Assembly: GCA_016714225.1 (NCBI GenBank)
Contig: JADJNS010000012.1
Span: 62,001-126,000 of the forward strand
Direction of reading: 5' to 3'
Source of the DNA: Archangiaceae bacterium
Lineage (GTDB): Bacteria; Myxococcota; Myxococcia; Myxococcales; Myxococcaceae
DNA: 64,000 nt
Part shown: positions 38,923 to 47,402 of the stretch, in pieces
Position numbering within the stretch: position 1 is the stretch's first letter
How the letters are laid out: each line of letters opens with the position of its first letter
The notes under the pieces: model-generated
What the model was told of the DNA's origin: nothing
The model's input: the letters and a program-made list of their open reading frames with translations, nothing else
The model's database searches: none
Made by a program: the position numbers and the translations under genes

Positions 38923-40254
38923 ATGATGAAGAAAGCCGAGCCCACGTTGCACGGGTGGGGCCGGGTGAAGGCCCCGGGTCGCGAAGTTCGCGTCGACGAC
39001 CTCTCCCGGGCGCCCGACGCGCCCCTCTCTCGAGGCCTGGGTCGCAGCTACGGCGACTCGTCGCTGCCGCCGCCGAACGGCACCGCCATCAACACGGTGC
39101 GCGCCGACCGGCTGCTCAAGTTCGACGAGATCACCGGTGCGCTTCGGGCCGAGGCGGGCCTCGCGCTGCACGAGCTCAACCGCATCACCCTGCCGCGCGG
39201 GTGGTTCACCCCGGTCACGCCCGGCACCCACTTCGTCACCCTGGGCGGCATGGTGGCCGCCGACGTTCACGGCAAGAACCACCACGTGGCGGGCACCATC
39301 GGCGCGCACCTGTCGCGGCTGCTGGTGAAGGTCGCCGACGGCCGCCGGGTCGAATGCGGGCCAGACCTCGAGCGCGACCTGTTCCGCGCCACGGTGGGCG
39401 GCATGGGGCTCACCGGTCACATTCTCGAGGTCGAGCTTTCGCTCACCCGGGTGCCTTCGCCGTGGGTGCTGCAAGAGACCGAGCGGGTGCCCGACATCGA
39501 CGTCTTCATGTCGAAGCTGAAAGACGCCGCCGCCCGCTGGCCGATGACCGTGGGGTGGATCGACTGTCTCTCGTCGGGCAAGAACCTGGGCCGCGGCATC
39601 GTGTTCCGCGGGCGCTGGGCCGAGCCGCACGAGGCGCCGCCGTACCTGCCCCCGCCGCCGATGCGGGTGCCCTGGCCGAAGCTCGAAGCGCCGTCGTGGG
39701 CGCTCAACCGCCTCACCGTGGGCGCCTTCAACGCGGGCATCTTCTACAGCCACCCCAACCGGGTGAAGACGCAGGTGGTCGACACCTACCGGTGGATCTA
39801 CCCGCTCGACGCCATCACCAACTGGAACATGATGTACGGCCCGCGCGGCTTCACCCAGTACCAGTGCGTGCTGCCTGACGAGGCCGGCCCGCAGGCGGCG
39901 CGGCGCTTTCTCGAGCTGCTCACCTCGCGCGGCGGAGCGATGTCGTTTCTCTGCATCATCAAAGACTGCGGCCCCGAAGGGGTAGGGCTCTTGAGCTTCC
40001 CCAAGAAGGGCATCTCGATCGCGCTCGACCTGCCGGTGCGCGACGACACCCAGGCGCTGGTCGACGCCCTCAACGAGCACGTCATCAAAGAAGGCGGCCG
40101 CGTCTACCTCGCCAAAGACCGCTTCACCCGCCCCGAGCACTACCGGGCGATGGAGCCGCGCCTCGACGCCTTCATGCGCATTCGCAAGCAGTGGGACCCG
40201 AGCCTCAAGTTCCGCTCGGCCCAGTCGATTCGGCTGCTGGGAGACCCGGCGTGA
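38923..40254 (+). CDS. FAD-linked oxidase, DprE1-like (decaprenylphosphoryl-ribose oxidase family)
   Basis: The 443-residue protein has the FAD-binding p-cresol-hydroxylase fold: LSRGLGRSYGDSSLP, then TPVTPGTHFVTLGGMVAADV and NHHVAGTIGAHL. The C-terminal half has FLCIIKDCGPEGVGLLSFP and VYLAKDRF, whose Lys corresponds to the catalytic Lys of mycobacterial DprE1. The DprE1 Cys that covalently binds benzothiazinones aligns with Ala (GISIALDLPV). DprE1 oxidises prenyl-phosphoryl-ribose and hands the keto product to DprE2, and the next gene is a DprE2-like reductase in GTGA overlap. The real substrate here may be another prenyl-phosphate sugar. Confidence 0.85.
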   Translation: MMKKAEPTLHGWGRVKAPGREVRVDDLSRAPDAPLSRGLGRSYGDSSLPPPNGTAINTVRADRLLKFDEITGALRAEAGLALHELNRITLPRGWFTPVTPGTHFVTLGGMVAADVHGKNHHVAGTIGAHLSRLLVKVADGRRVECGPDLERDLFRATVGGMGLTGHILEVELSLTRVPSPWVLQETERVPDIDVFMSKLKDAAARWPMTVGWIDCLSSGKNLGRGIVFRGRWAEPHEAPPYLPPPPMRVPWPKLEAPSWALNRLTVGAFNAGIFYSHPNRVKTQVVDTYRWIYPLDAITNWNMMYGPRGFTQYQCVLPDEAGPQAARRFLELLTSRGGAMSFLCIIKDCGPEGVGLLSFPKKGISIALDLPVRDDTQALVDALNEHVIKEGGRVYLAKDRFTRPEHYRAMEPRLDAFMRIRKQWDPSLKFRSAQSIRLLGDPA

Positions 40255-40991
40255 AGGCCGCGATTCTCGGGGCCACCAAGGGCATGGGCCGCTCGCTGGC
40301 GCGGCTGATGGTCGAGCGCGGCGACCAGCTGGTGCTGCTCGGCCGCGAGCCGGTCGAGCTGCAGCGCAGCGCCGCCGACCTGCAGGCGCGCGGCGGTGCC
40401 GGCTCGCGGGTGCATCACTTTCGCTGCGACCTCGCCGAGCCCGAGACCTTCGCGCCCGCGCTCGACGACGCCGAGGCCGCGCTGAAGGGCCTCGACGCGG
40501 TCATCATCACCGCGGGCCTGTTCGCCACCCAGGACGAGCTCGAGGCCGACGCGCGGCTCAACCAGAGCGTGCTCACCGTCGACTTCACCAACACCGTGCT
40601 GTTCTGCGAAGAGGCCCGCAAGCGCCTGCTGGCGCGCGGCGGCGGCACGCTGTGCGTGTTCAGCTCGGTGGCCGGAGACCGCGGCCGCAAGCCGGTGGTG
40701 CTCTACGGCGCGGCCAAGGCCGGCCTCTCGGCCTACCTCGAGGGCCTCGATCACCGCTTCCGCTCGAAGGGCCTCAAAACGGTGTGCGTGAAGCCCGGCT
40801 TCGTGCGCACCGCCATGACCGAGCACCTGAAGGCTCCGCCCATCGCCAGCGAGCCCGACGAGGTGGCGCCGGTCATTCTCGAGGGGCTCGATCGCGGCAC
40901 GCCCATCGTCTACGCGCCGCCCATCTGGCGCTGGGTCATGACTGCGGTGAAGTCACTGCCCCGGTTCGCCATGCGGCGAGTCGGCTTCTGA
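40251..40991 (+). CDS. Short-chain dehydrogenase, DprE2-like
   Basis: The 246-residue product has the NAD(P) loop AAILGATKGMGRSLAR at the N-terminus, VFSSVAGDRG with the catalytic Ser, and LYGAAKAG with the YxxxK pair. The C-terminal tail has WRWVMTAVKSLPRFAMRR, a hydrophobic and basic patch that could bind the membrane and lipid substrate. With the upstream FAD oxidase it would complete the oxidation-reduction epimerisation of a prenyl-phosphate sugar. Its last 56 bases overlap the convergent tmk gene. Confidence 0.85.
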   Translation: MKAAILGATKGMGRSLARLMVERGDQLVLLGREPVELQRSAADLQARGGAGSRVHHFRCDLAEPETFAPALDDAEAALKGLDAVIITAGLFATQDELEADARLNQSVLTVDFTNTVLFCEEARKRLLARGGGTLCVFSSVAGDRGRKPVVLYGAAKAGLSAYLEGLDHRFRSKGLKTVCVKPGFVRTAMTEHLKAPPIASEPDEVAPVILEGLDRGTPIVYAPPIWRWVMTAVKSLPRFAMRRVGF

Positions 40992-41547
40992 CCTGGGCCT
41001 GCATCGCGCCTTCGGGCAGCGCGCCGTCGATGAGAATGAAGCCCGGCTGGGTGCGCGCGAGCGCGGTGAACGCCTCGCGAACCTTGAGCTGCACCTCGAG
41101 GTTCTCGAGCAGGTCTCGCCCGCCCGCGCGGCCCGAGATGCGCTCGAGCGCCACGTGCGGGTCGACGTCGACCAGGAAGGTGACGTCGGGGCGCGGCGCG
41201 AACGCCTCGTTCAGCTTCAGCACCTCGGCCGGGTCGAGCCCGCGCATGCCCTGGTAGACCACCGTCGACCAGTAGTAGCGGTCGACGATGACCGTGGCTC
41301 CGCGGTTGAGCGCGGGTCGAATCAGCTGCTCGACGTGCTCTCTGCGGTCGCTCAAGAAGCAGTCGAGCTCGTCTTTCGCGGTCATGCGCGCGGTGACGAA
41401 CGACTGGCGCAGCTTCTTGCCCCACGGGCCGTCGGTGGGCTCTTTGGTCAGCACCACCTCGCTGCCGTCGGCGCGCAGCGCCTCGGCCAGCCGCGCCGCC
41501 TGCGTCGACTTGCCCGAGCCGTCGATTCCCTCGAATGCGATCAACAC
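40936..41547 (-). CDS. tmk: Thymidylate kinase
   Basis: Tmk phosphorylates dTMP to dTDP. The 203-residue product has the P-loop FEGIDGSGKSTQAARL near its start, TKEPTDGPWG (the DR/EP substrate region), VDRYYWSTVVYQGMRGLDP and the LID segment RISGRAGGRD. GTG 41547 places the P-loop at the usual distance from the N-terminus; TAAAGA lies 7 nt upstream. It converges on the DprE2-like gene with a 56-base overlap. Confidence 0.93.
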   Translation of the reverse strand: MLIAFEGIDGSGKSTQAARLAEALRADGSEVVLTKEPTDGPWGKKLRQSFVTARMTAKDELDCFLSDRREHVEQLIRPALNRGATVIVDRYYWSTVVYQGMRGLDPAEVLKLNEAFAPRPDVTFLVDVDPHVALERISGRAGGRDLLENLEVQLKVREAFTALARTQPGFILIDGALPEGAMQAQVRSRLAAWRTGAVTSPQS

Positions 41548-41554
41548 GCCGCCC

Positions 41555-41560
41555 TCTTTA
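41555..41560 (-). promoter_or_regulatory. Candidate -10 element TAAAGA before tmk
   Basis: TAAAGA ends 7 nt before the GTG at 41547, with GGGCGGC between, so no ribosome site fits. Confidence 0.45.
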
Positions 41561-41633
41561 CCAGCACCCTCGATCTGCCGCCGCGAAGTAATCAATCTGT
41601 CCCCGTTGACGCGGCCCGCGCGACCCATGGCAA

Positions 41634-43198
41634 ATGGCCCGCGTGACCCGCATCTTGCTGACTCTGGCGCTGGCGCTCGGCTCGGCCGCCGTCGCGGAAG
41701 AGCGCTACGCGCTGCTGATCGGCGCCAACACCGGCTTCCCCCAAGACCGCGCGCTGCGCCACGCCGAGTCCGACGCGCGGCGGGTGGCCGAGGTGCTCAC
41801 CGAGCTGGGCCAGTTTCCAGCCGACCACGTCATCGTGCTCGAGAGCCCCAGCACCGCGCTGGTGCGCGAGAAGCTGCGCGCGCTCGACGCCCAGCTGCGC
41901 GCCGCGGCCGGCCAGACCCTGCTGGTAGTCTACTACTCGGGTCACGCCGACGCGCAGCAGCTGCACCTGGCGGGCGAGCCGCTCACCTTCGAGGCGCTCA
42001 ACCAGGCGCTCAAAGACGCTCCCGCGACGGTGAAGGTCGGCATCATCGACGCCTGCCGCTCGGGCGTCATCGCCACCGCCAAGGGCGGCGCGCCGGTCGC
42101 GCCCTTCGAGGTGAAGGTGGTCGACGACCTCTCGGTGCACGGCCTGGCCGTGCTCACCTCGAGCGGCGCCGACGAGCTGTCGCAAGAGCAGCGCGCGCTG
42201 CAGGGCAGCGTCTTCACCCACCACCTGCTCTCGGCGCTGCGCGGCGCCGGCGACCTCGACCAGAACGGGCAGGTGACGCTCGCCGAGGCCTACCGCCACG
42301 CGTACCAGCGCACCGAGGCCGACACCGCGGCCACCCTGATTCCCCAACGGCCCGCGTTTCGCTTCGACCTGAAGGGCGCGGGCGAGCTGGTGGTCACCTG
42401 GCCGGCGCGCGCCACCGCCGCGCTGCTGCTTCCTCAAGGCGCCGGCGACCGCTACGTGGTGGTCGACGAGCGCGAGGTGCAGGTCATCGCCGAGGCGCTC
42501 TCGAGCGCCGACCACCCGGTGAAGGTGGCGCTGCCCGCGGGCCGCTACCGGGTGAAGCAGGTGCTGGCCGACCACCTCGCGGTCGCGCCGCTGGCGCTCG
42601 AAGACGACCAGCAGGTCTCGACCACCGCGCTCGCGTTCAGCGCCCAGCCGCTCTCGGGGGGCGTGGTGAAGGGCGGCAACCCGGTGACGCCCACCCCGGT
42701 GCCCGGCGACAGCCGCGGCCGCACCGACGGCGACGAAGGCTCCGAGTACGGCCACGGCGGCTACGTGGCGGTCGAGCGCCGGCGCTTCTCGCTGGGCCTC
42801 GACTTCGGCGCCGAGCTCGCCCACGCCGCGCCGCTCACCGGCACCGGTGGCAGCCCGCTCTACGCGGGGCTCACCGTCTCGGGCTGGGTCTCCGACTGGT
42901 TTCTGCTCGACCTGCACGGTGACTTCGGCGCCGCCACCTCGCGCGTCAACGTGCTGGTCGGCCCGCGCTTCCGCACCATCTGGTGGCCGGTCAGCGGCAG
43001 CCTCGGGCTGCGCGCCGGGGTGATGGTCGACACCCACGGGGTCTTGCGCTTCGGCTGTCTCCGGTCGCCGCGCTCGACATGCTCTTTCTCGATCGCCGGC
43101 TGCTGCTCGGGCTGCAGGCCTCGCTCGACGTGCCGCTGGGCTCGCCGGCGATGCCGCTCGCCACCCGCATCGGCCTCAACGTGGGGTGGAGGTTCTGA
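41634..43198 (+). CDS. Caspase-like protease (peptidase C14 family) with C-terminal beta part (frameshifted)
   Basis: After a signal peptide (MARVTRILLTLALALGSAAV) the protein has a caspase-like domain: RYALLIGANTGFPQDRALRH, the catalytic His in VVYYSGHADAQ (about residue 103) and the catalytic Cys in GIIDACRSGV (about 140). Bacterial members are metacaspase-like cysteine proteases; the signal peptide puts this one in the periplasm. A Pro/Gly/Asp-rich linker near residue 355 leads to a beta-rich part. The frame changes near 43050 and the last 45 residues end in GLNVGWRF, like an outer-membrane barrel strand. It starts a five-gene chain with LpoB-type lipoproteins. Confidence 0.8.
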
Positions 43199-43938
43199 TG
43201 CTCTCGGTGGTGCTGGTGGTGCTCGCTCAGACGCACGAGCGGGTCGATCTGGTCAGCTGGCAGGGTGGGGCGCTGCCCCCTCGCTACGAGCGCTCGGCCC
43301 AGCTGCCCTTGGCCAGCGACGAGCTGGTCAAGCTCTCGGCCGAGGGCTTCACCGCCCCCCAGCTCACGAAGATGGTGCAAGAGCGCCGCTGCGCCTGCGA
43401 CGCCAGCGCCGACGGCCTCATCGCGCTCAAGCGCGCCGGGGTCGCCGGCGAGGTGCTGAACGCGGTCTCGCTGCACGCGCTGCCGCCCAACCGTGAGCTC
43501 TCGCTGCAGCTCACCCTCGACTTCTCGGGGGCAGGGGGCGAGGTGCGCAAGGGGCTGCTCTACGTGTTCATCGACGACGGCGAGGTGGTGCGGGTGCTCA
43601 CCGCGCCGCTCGACGCGCTGCTCGCGCGCGCCCCCGCCGCCACCGACAAGAGCGACCTGCTGGTCGAGCGCAGCGTGCGGCGCGTCGAGCTGTGGGGCAA
43701 GGTGCCGCTCAAGACCTACGGCGTGCACCACGTCACCGTCGTCTCGAGCGGCAACCCCTCGCTCACCCAGCTCTCGCAGCTCAGCGCCGCCGAGGTCGCC
43801 CGGGCGCGCTCGTTCGAGTTTCAGTGGCCGCGCGCCTCGCTCGGGCACCAATGCCGACTCACCGCGCGCTACAAGCGCGACGCCCTGCTCGCCCAATGGA
43901 ACGACGTCGGAGGAACCTTTCAGTGCGAATTCAACTGA
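43198..43938 (+). CDS. Secreted protein of unknown function in the LpoB operon
   Basis: ATG 43198 overlaps the preceding stop (TGATG). The 246-residue product begins with a probable signal peptide (MLSVVLVVLAQTHERVDLVS). ELVKLSAEGFTAPQLTKMVQ in the N-terminal half looks like a short helical domain, followed by beta strands (LSLQLTLDFSGAGGEVRKGL, VRRVELWGKVPLKTYGVHHV). Two neighbouring Cys (RRCACDAS) and a later pair suggest disulphides. No family recognised. Its 3' end overlaps the LpoB gene by 16 bases. Confidence 0.55.
   Translation: MLSVVLVVLAQTHERVDLVSWQGGALPPRYERSAQLPLASDELVKLSAEGFTAPQLTKMVQERRCACDASADGLIALKRAGVAGEVLNAVSLHALPPNRELSLQLTLDFSGAGGEVRKGLLYVFIDDGEVVRVLTAPLDALLARAPAATDKSDLLVERSVRRVELWGKVPLKTYGVHHVTVVSSGNPSLTQLSQLSAAEVARARSFEFQWPRASLGHQCRLTARYKRDALLAQWNDVGGTFQCEFN
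43909..43914 (+). promoter_or_regulatory. Ribosome-binding site GGAGGA of the LpoB-like gene
   Basis: GGAGGA lies inside the end of the preceding gene, 8 nt before GTG 43923, and decides this start over any other in the frame. Confidence 0.7.
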
Positions 43939-44510
43939 TGCTCTGCCTCATCGCGGTCGCCGCCTGCACCGGGCCGCGCGCGTACACCCGCGGCACCTAC
44001 GATGACCCCAACGCCATCGAGATGCTGTCGGATCAGTTCAACGAGAACGACCTGCAGCTGATCGCCAAGAAGATGGTCAGCTCGCTCGGCGAGTCGCCGC
44101 TGGTGGCGCAGCTGCAGGGGCGGCCCACGGTGGTGATTCGCACCTTCAAGAACAGCACCCACGAGCACATCGACATGAAGTCGCTGGCCGACAAGATTCA
44201 GGTGGCGGTCTTGAAGACCGGCAAGTTCTCGTTTCAAGACCTCGGCTCGCGCAAAGACGTCGCCGACGAGTACGAGTATCAGGGCTCGGGCTACGTGAAC
44301 CCCTCGCAGGCCAAGGGCCCCGGCGCGCAGGTGGCCGCCGACTACGTGCTCACCGGAGAGATCAGCTCCATCGTCCAGGAGGTCGGCACCGACAAGAGCG
44401 TCTATTACAAGATGACCTCGAAGCTGACCCACGTGAGCTCGGGCCTGGTCGAGTGGTCCGACGAGAAGGAGCTGCGCAAGAAGTTCGAGAAGCAGGGCGT
44501 GAGCTGGTGA
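43923..44510 (+). CDS. lpoB: LpoB-like penicillin-binding protein activator lipoprotein
   Basis: In E. coli LpoB is an outer-membrane lipoprotein that spans the periplasm to activate PBP1B. The 195-residue product has a signal MRIQLMLCLIAVAAC, where VAAC is a good lipobox. It continues with TVVIRTFKNSTHEHIDMKSL and ADYVLTGEISSIVQEVG, matching the LpoB/COG3417 core. The two COG3014-type lipoprotein genes that follow often accompany LpoB in other bacteria. Translation is likely coupled through the GTGA overlap at its end. Confidence 0.88.
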   Translation: MRIQLMLCLIAVAACTGPRAYTRGTYDDPNAIEMLSDQFNENDLQLIAKKMVSSLGESPLVAQLQGRPTVVIRTFKNSTHEHIDMKSLADKIQVAVLKTGKFSFQDLGSRKDVADEYEYQGSGYVNPSQAKGPGAQVAADYVLTGEISSIVQEVGTDKSVYYKMTSKLTHVSSGLVEWSDEKELRKKFEKQGVSW

Positions 44511-45313
44511 AGCGCCTGCTCGCCGCCGCGCTGCTCGCCACCGCGTGCGCGCACCCCATCGGCTCGTTCTCTCCGCTCGAGCTCAAGGCCCAGGGGCGGC
44601 CGCGCGAGGCGTGGGTGGCCTTGCAGAATCAGCTCGCCGAAGACCCCGGGCACGACCCGCGCGTCGCGGTGCTGCACAAGGCCGCGCTGCTGCACGCCGG
44701 CGGAGACTGGGTGGGCAGCGAGCTCGCGTTCGCCCAGTTCGAGGCGCTGCGCGGCTACGAGCTGCTCGGCGCCGAGCGCACCATCTTGATGCGGCTGCGC
44801 GCCACCAACACCCTGGCGCTGCGCCGCGACGCCCAGGCGTTCGCCGCCGCATTCCCCGAGCGGTCGCCGCTGCCGCCTGCACCGGGCCGCGGCAAGCTGG
44901 TGCTGGTCTTCGAGCGAGGCGGCGCGCCGGTGGTGCGCGTGCACTACGACCAGGCCACCAAGGCCCGCTACACCACCGTCGACCGCCCGCTCTCGGCCGC
45001 CGCGCGCTGGCAGCTCGACGACGAGGCCGCCGCCACCGTGCAGATCTACGACTCGCTGCAGGCCGCCTGGGGCGGCCAGCTGCAGAGCCAGGCCGACGTG
45101 CCCAGGAACCCGCTCGACCCCTTCGCCCCGCTGCGCGATGCGTTCGGCGGCCGGCGGCAGATCTGGTGGAGCGCCCCCACCGACTGGAGCATCGCCGAGC
45201 GCGAGGTGAACCCCGGCCCGCACGTGGTGACGGTGGCCACGGTCGCCGGGCGCCGCCCGCAGCGGGTCGACGTCGCCGCAGGCGCGACCGTCTACCTGGT
45301 GGTGCCGCAGTGA
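44507..45313 (+). CDS. Lipoprotein of the LpoB operon
   Basis: The 268-residue product has a lipoprotein signal (MKRLLAAALLATACAHP; lipobox ATAC). It contains a helical tetratricopeptide-like stretch, REAWVALQNQLAEDPGHDPR, then beta strands (GKLVLVFERGGAPVVRVHYD) and ends GATVYLVVPQ. It resembles the half-length relatives of COG3014 that sit beside LpoB, though my recognition is weak. It is probably anchored to a membrane and works with the LpoB-like and COG3014-like proteins on cell-wall synthesis. Confidence 0.6.
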   Translation: MKRLLAAALLATACAHPIGSFSPLELKAQGRPREAWVALQNQLAEDPGHDPRVAVLHKAALLHAGGDWVGSELAFAQFEALRGYELLGAERTILMRLRATNTLALRRDAQAFAAAFPERSPLPPAPGRGKLVLVFERGGAPVVRVHYDQATKARYTTVDRPLSAAARWQLDDEAAATVQIYDSLQAAWGGQLQSQADVPRNPLDPFAPLRDAFGGRRQIWWSAPTDWSIAEREVNPGPHVVTVATVAGRRPQRVDVAAGATVYLVVPQ

Positions 45314-46551
45314 GGGCCGCGCTGCTGCTGCTCGCGGTGGGGCTGACCGGCTGCTCGGGCCACTACCTCGACGCCATGGCGCCGGTGCACGCGCTGGCCC
45401 ACCAGGGGCGCCCGGCCGAAGGGGCGGCCCTGCTCGAGCGGCGCACCGCCAAGACCGGGTGGGACCGGCTGTTGGTCGAGCTCGATCGCGGCGCCCTGTA
45501 CCACCGCGCCGGGAACTGGAGGGCGAGCAGCGAGGCGCTCAACGCGGCGATCGCGCTGGGCGACGAGCGCGAGACGGTCTCGGTGAGCGAAGAGCTGTTC
45601 GGCCAGGCGCCGTTTCGCATGGCCAACCACGAGAAGCAGGCGCTGCACGCGCTGCAGGCGATCAACTACCTGAAGCTCGCGCAGAACGACGAGGCGGTGG
45701 TCGAGGCGCGGTTGACCGACCTGCGGCAGCGGCGGTTGGCGGCCGAGACCGATCGCTCGGCGGCGAACGAGCACTTCGTCACCGGCTCGTCGGTCGACGC
45801 CTCGCAGCGCGAGTTCTTCGACCAGCTGGTGTTCGGCCGCTACATCAGCGCGCTGGCGCGCGAGCAGCAGGGAGACCTCGAGGGCGCGTTCATCGACTAC
45901 TACCGCGCCCTGACCTTGAAGCGCACCGCCCCGCTCGACGCCCGCGTCGAGGTCGAGCAGCTCGTGCCGCGGGTGCTGTGGCTCGCCGACCGGCTCGAGC
46001 GCCCCGAGCGCGACGAGCTCAAGCGCTGGTACCCCGGGGTGGCGCCTTCGGGGCCGGCGCCCGGACAAGGAGAAGTGGTGGTGCTGGTCGAGCTGGGCTT
46101 CGGCCCCCACACCCAGATCGACGCGGTGAAGCACGTGCTCGAGCTGATACCCGCCCAGCGCGCCGAGCTGCCGCTCTACGCCGAGGCGCAAGGAGCCCCG
46201 GTGGTGCCCGAGGTGGTCTCGTCGCTCGAGGAGCTGGCGATGCGGCGCGGCTACCGCGGAGTGCTGGTCGATCGCGAGCGCTCGGGCACCGTGGGGGTGA
46301 ACACCGCGCTGTTCTTCGGCTACCTGCTCTTGCCGCCCCTCGCCGTGCCGCTGCTGCTCCGCCGCGCGTGGGAGACCACCATTCGCGACTCCCAGTCGTG
46401 GGAGCTGCTCCCGGCCGAGTTCGCGGTGGCGCGCCTGCAGCTCCCCGCCGGCACCCACGCGCTGCAGCTGCCCGGGCTGCACGGCCTCGAGCGCCGCGAA
46501 GTGACGGTGAAAGCCGGCGCGGTGACCGTCGAAGTGGTGCAAGGCCCGTAA
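45310..46551 (+). CDS. COG3014-like TPR lipoprotein
   Basis: The 413-residue product has a lipoprotein signal (MRAALLLLAVGLTGC). The helical repeats include TGWDRLLVELDRGALYHRAG, then EKQALHALQAINYLKLAQND and FGRYISALAREQQGDLEGAF. A segment GEVVVLVELGFGPHTQIDAV and later GYLLLPPLAVPLLLRR complete the pattern of COG3014, a family of unknown role often next to lpoB. It is the last gene of the five-gene chain; a palindromic element lies two bases after its stop. Confidence 0.8.
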   Translation: MRAALLLLAVGLTGCSGHYLDAMAPVHALAHQGRPAEGAALLERRTAKTGWDRLLVELDRGALYHRAGNWRASSEALNAAIALGDERETVSVSEELFGQAPFRMANHEKQALHALQAINYLKLAQNDEAVVEARLTDLRQRRLAAETDRSAANEHFVTGSSVDASQREFFDQLVFGRYISALAREQQGDLEGAFIDYYRALTLKRTAPLDARVEVEQLVPRVLWLADRLERPERDELKRWYPGVAPSGPAPGQGEVVVLVELGFGPHTQIDAVKHVLELIPAQRAELPLYAEAQGAPVVPEVVSSLEELAMRRGYRGVLVDRERSGTVGVNTALFFGYLLLPPLAVPLLLRRAWETTIRDSQSWELLPAEFAVARLQLPAGTHALQLPGLHGLERREVTVKAGAVTVEVVQGP

Positions 46552-46552
46552 A

Positions 46553-46597
46553 AGAGCTCCCTCTCCCCTCGCGGGAGAGGGGCAGGGTGAGGGGCGA
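46553..46597 (-). repeat. Palindromic REP-like element, second copy; possible terminator
   Basis: Stem CCCTCTCCC (46559-46567) pairs with GGGAGAGGG (46573-46581) around CTCGC, followed by GGGTGAGGGG. It shares its blocks with the copy inside addA in reverse orientation. It lies between convergent genes and could terminate transcription, though no T tract follows. Confidence 0.7.
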
Positions 46598-46621
46598 GAA
46601 GGCAAGCGGGCAGCGAAGTGC

Positions 46622-46852
46622 CTACTCCGCGAGCTGAATTCGCCCCAACAGCGCCCGCACCGTCGACGAAAACCCGTCTGAATCCAACGCGGCCTCGAGC
46701 CTGCGCTGCCGCGCCGTCTCGTCGAAGGCGACCAAACGCCCTGCCTCGTCGAGGTCGTGCCAGGCCGGGCTCGAGGCGATGCTGCCATCGCCCCGCCGCT
46801 GGCGGTGCGCGGTGACCACCTGCTCGACGAGCAGCTCTTCTTCGGGCGTCAT
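46622..46852 (-). CDS. Small protein downstream of a sigma factor gene
   Basis: The 76-residue product (MTPEEELLVEQVVTAHRQR at the start, VRALLGRIQLAE at the end) is helical and charged, with no membrane segment or Cys. Its ATG overlaps the sigma factor stop in ATGA, so the two are probably made together. Position would suit an anti-sigma factor or a partner, but small size and lack of motifs leave the role open. Confidence 0.6.
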   Translation of the reverse strand: MTPEEELLVEQVVTAHRQRRGDGSIASSPAWHDLDEAGRLVAFDETARQRRLEAALDSDGFSSTVRALLGRIQLAE

Positions 46853-47400
46853 GGCGAGAGCTCCGCGTCGAGGTCGACCCCGCGCTGCTTCAAGCACTCG
46901 GCGAGCAGCTTCCGCGCGCGGGTGAAGTTCTGCAGAAACGTGTTCAGCTTCATGTTCACCCGCTCGGCGAGCACGTGGTCATCGTCGCCGCCGGCCGACT
47001 CGAGCCGCTGCTCCAGCGCGAGTCGGGGCTTGCCCGGCAGCTTGTCCTTGCACTCCACCACCGCGGCGCGCAGCAGCGGGTCGGGCGAAGCGAACGCGAC
47101 CGCGACCTCGGGCAGCTCCTCGGCGGGCGGCTTCGACCCGAGCCGTCTCATCTCGCTCAACGCCACGTTGCGCGCCGCCACCTGGGCGAAGCGCAGCAGC
47201 GCGTCGGGCCGGCCGTCGAGCTGAAACCGGGGCGCCACCTGCCAGACCCGCAACAACGCCTCCTGCAGCACCGCCTCGGTGTCGACCGAGGAGGCGAACT
47301 TGCGCAGCGACGCGCGTAGGCTCTGCTCGCAGCCGGCGACCCACTGCCCGAAGGCACGTGAGTCACCGGCGGCGATCTGCTCGAGCAGGGCGTCGCTCAT
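46849..47400 (-). CDS. ECF-type RNA polymerase sigma factor
   Basis: The 183-residue protein has a region-2-like part (LLEQIAAGDSRAFGQWVAGC and VLQEALLRVWQVAPRF, the latter corresponding to the -10 recognition helix) and a region-4-like end (DDHVLAERVNMKLNTFLQNF, then TRARKLLAECL). The sequence is divergent from common ECF groups. It lies 2 bases after the vWA-protein gene and shares an ATGA overlap with the next gene. A regulatory partner of the vWA protein is likely by context. Confidence 0.75.
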   Translation of the reverse strand: MSDALLEQIAAGDSRAFGQWVAGCEQSLRASLRKFASSVDTEAVLQEALLRVWQVAPRFQLDGRPDALLRFAQVAARNVALSEMRRLGSKPPAEELPEVAVAFASPDPLLRAAVVECKDKLPGKPRLALEQRLESAGGDDDHVLAERVNMKLNTFLQNFTRARKLLAECLKQRGVDLDAELSP

Positions 47401-47402
47401 CG

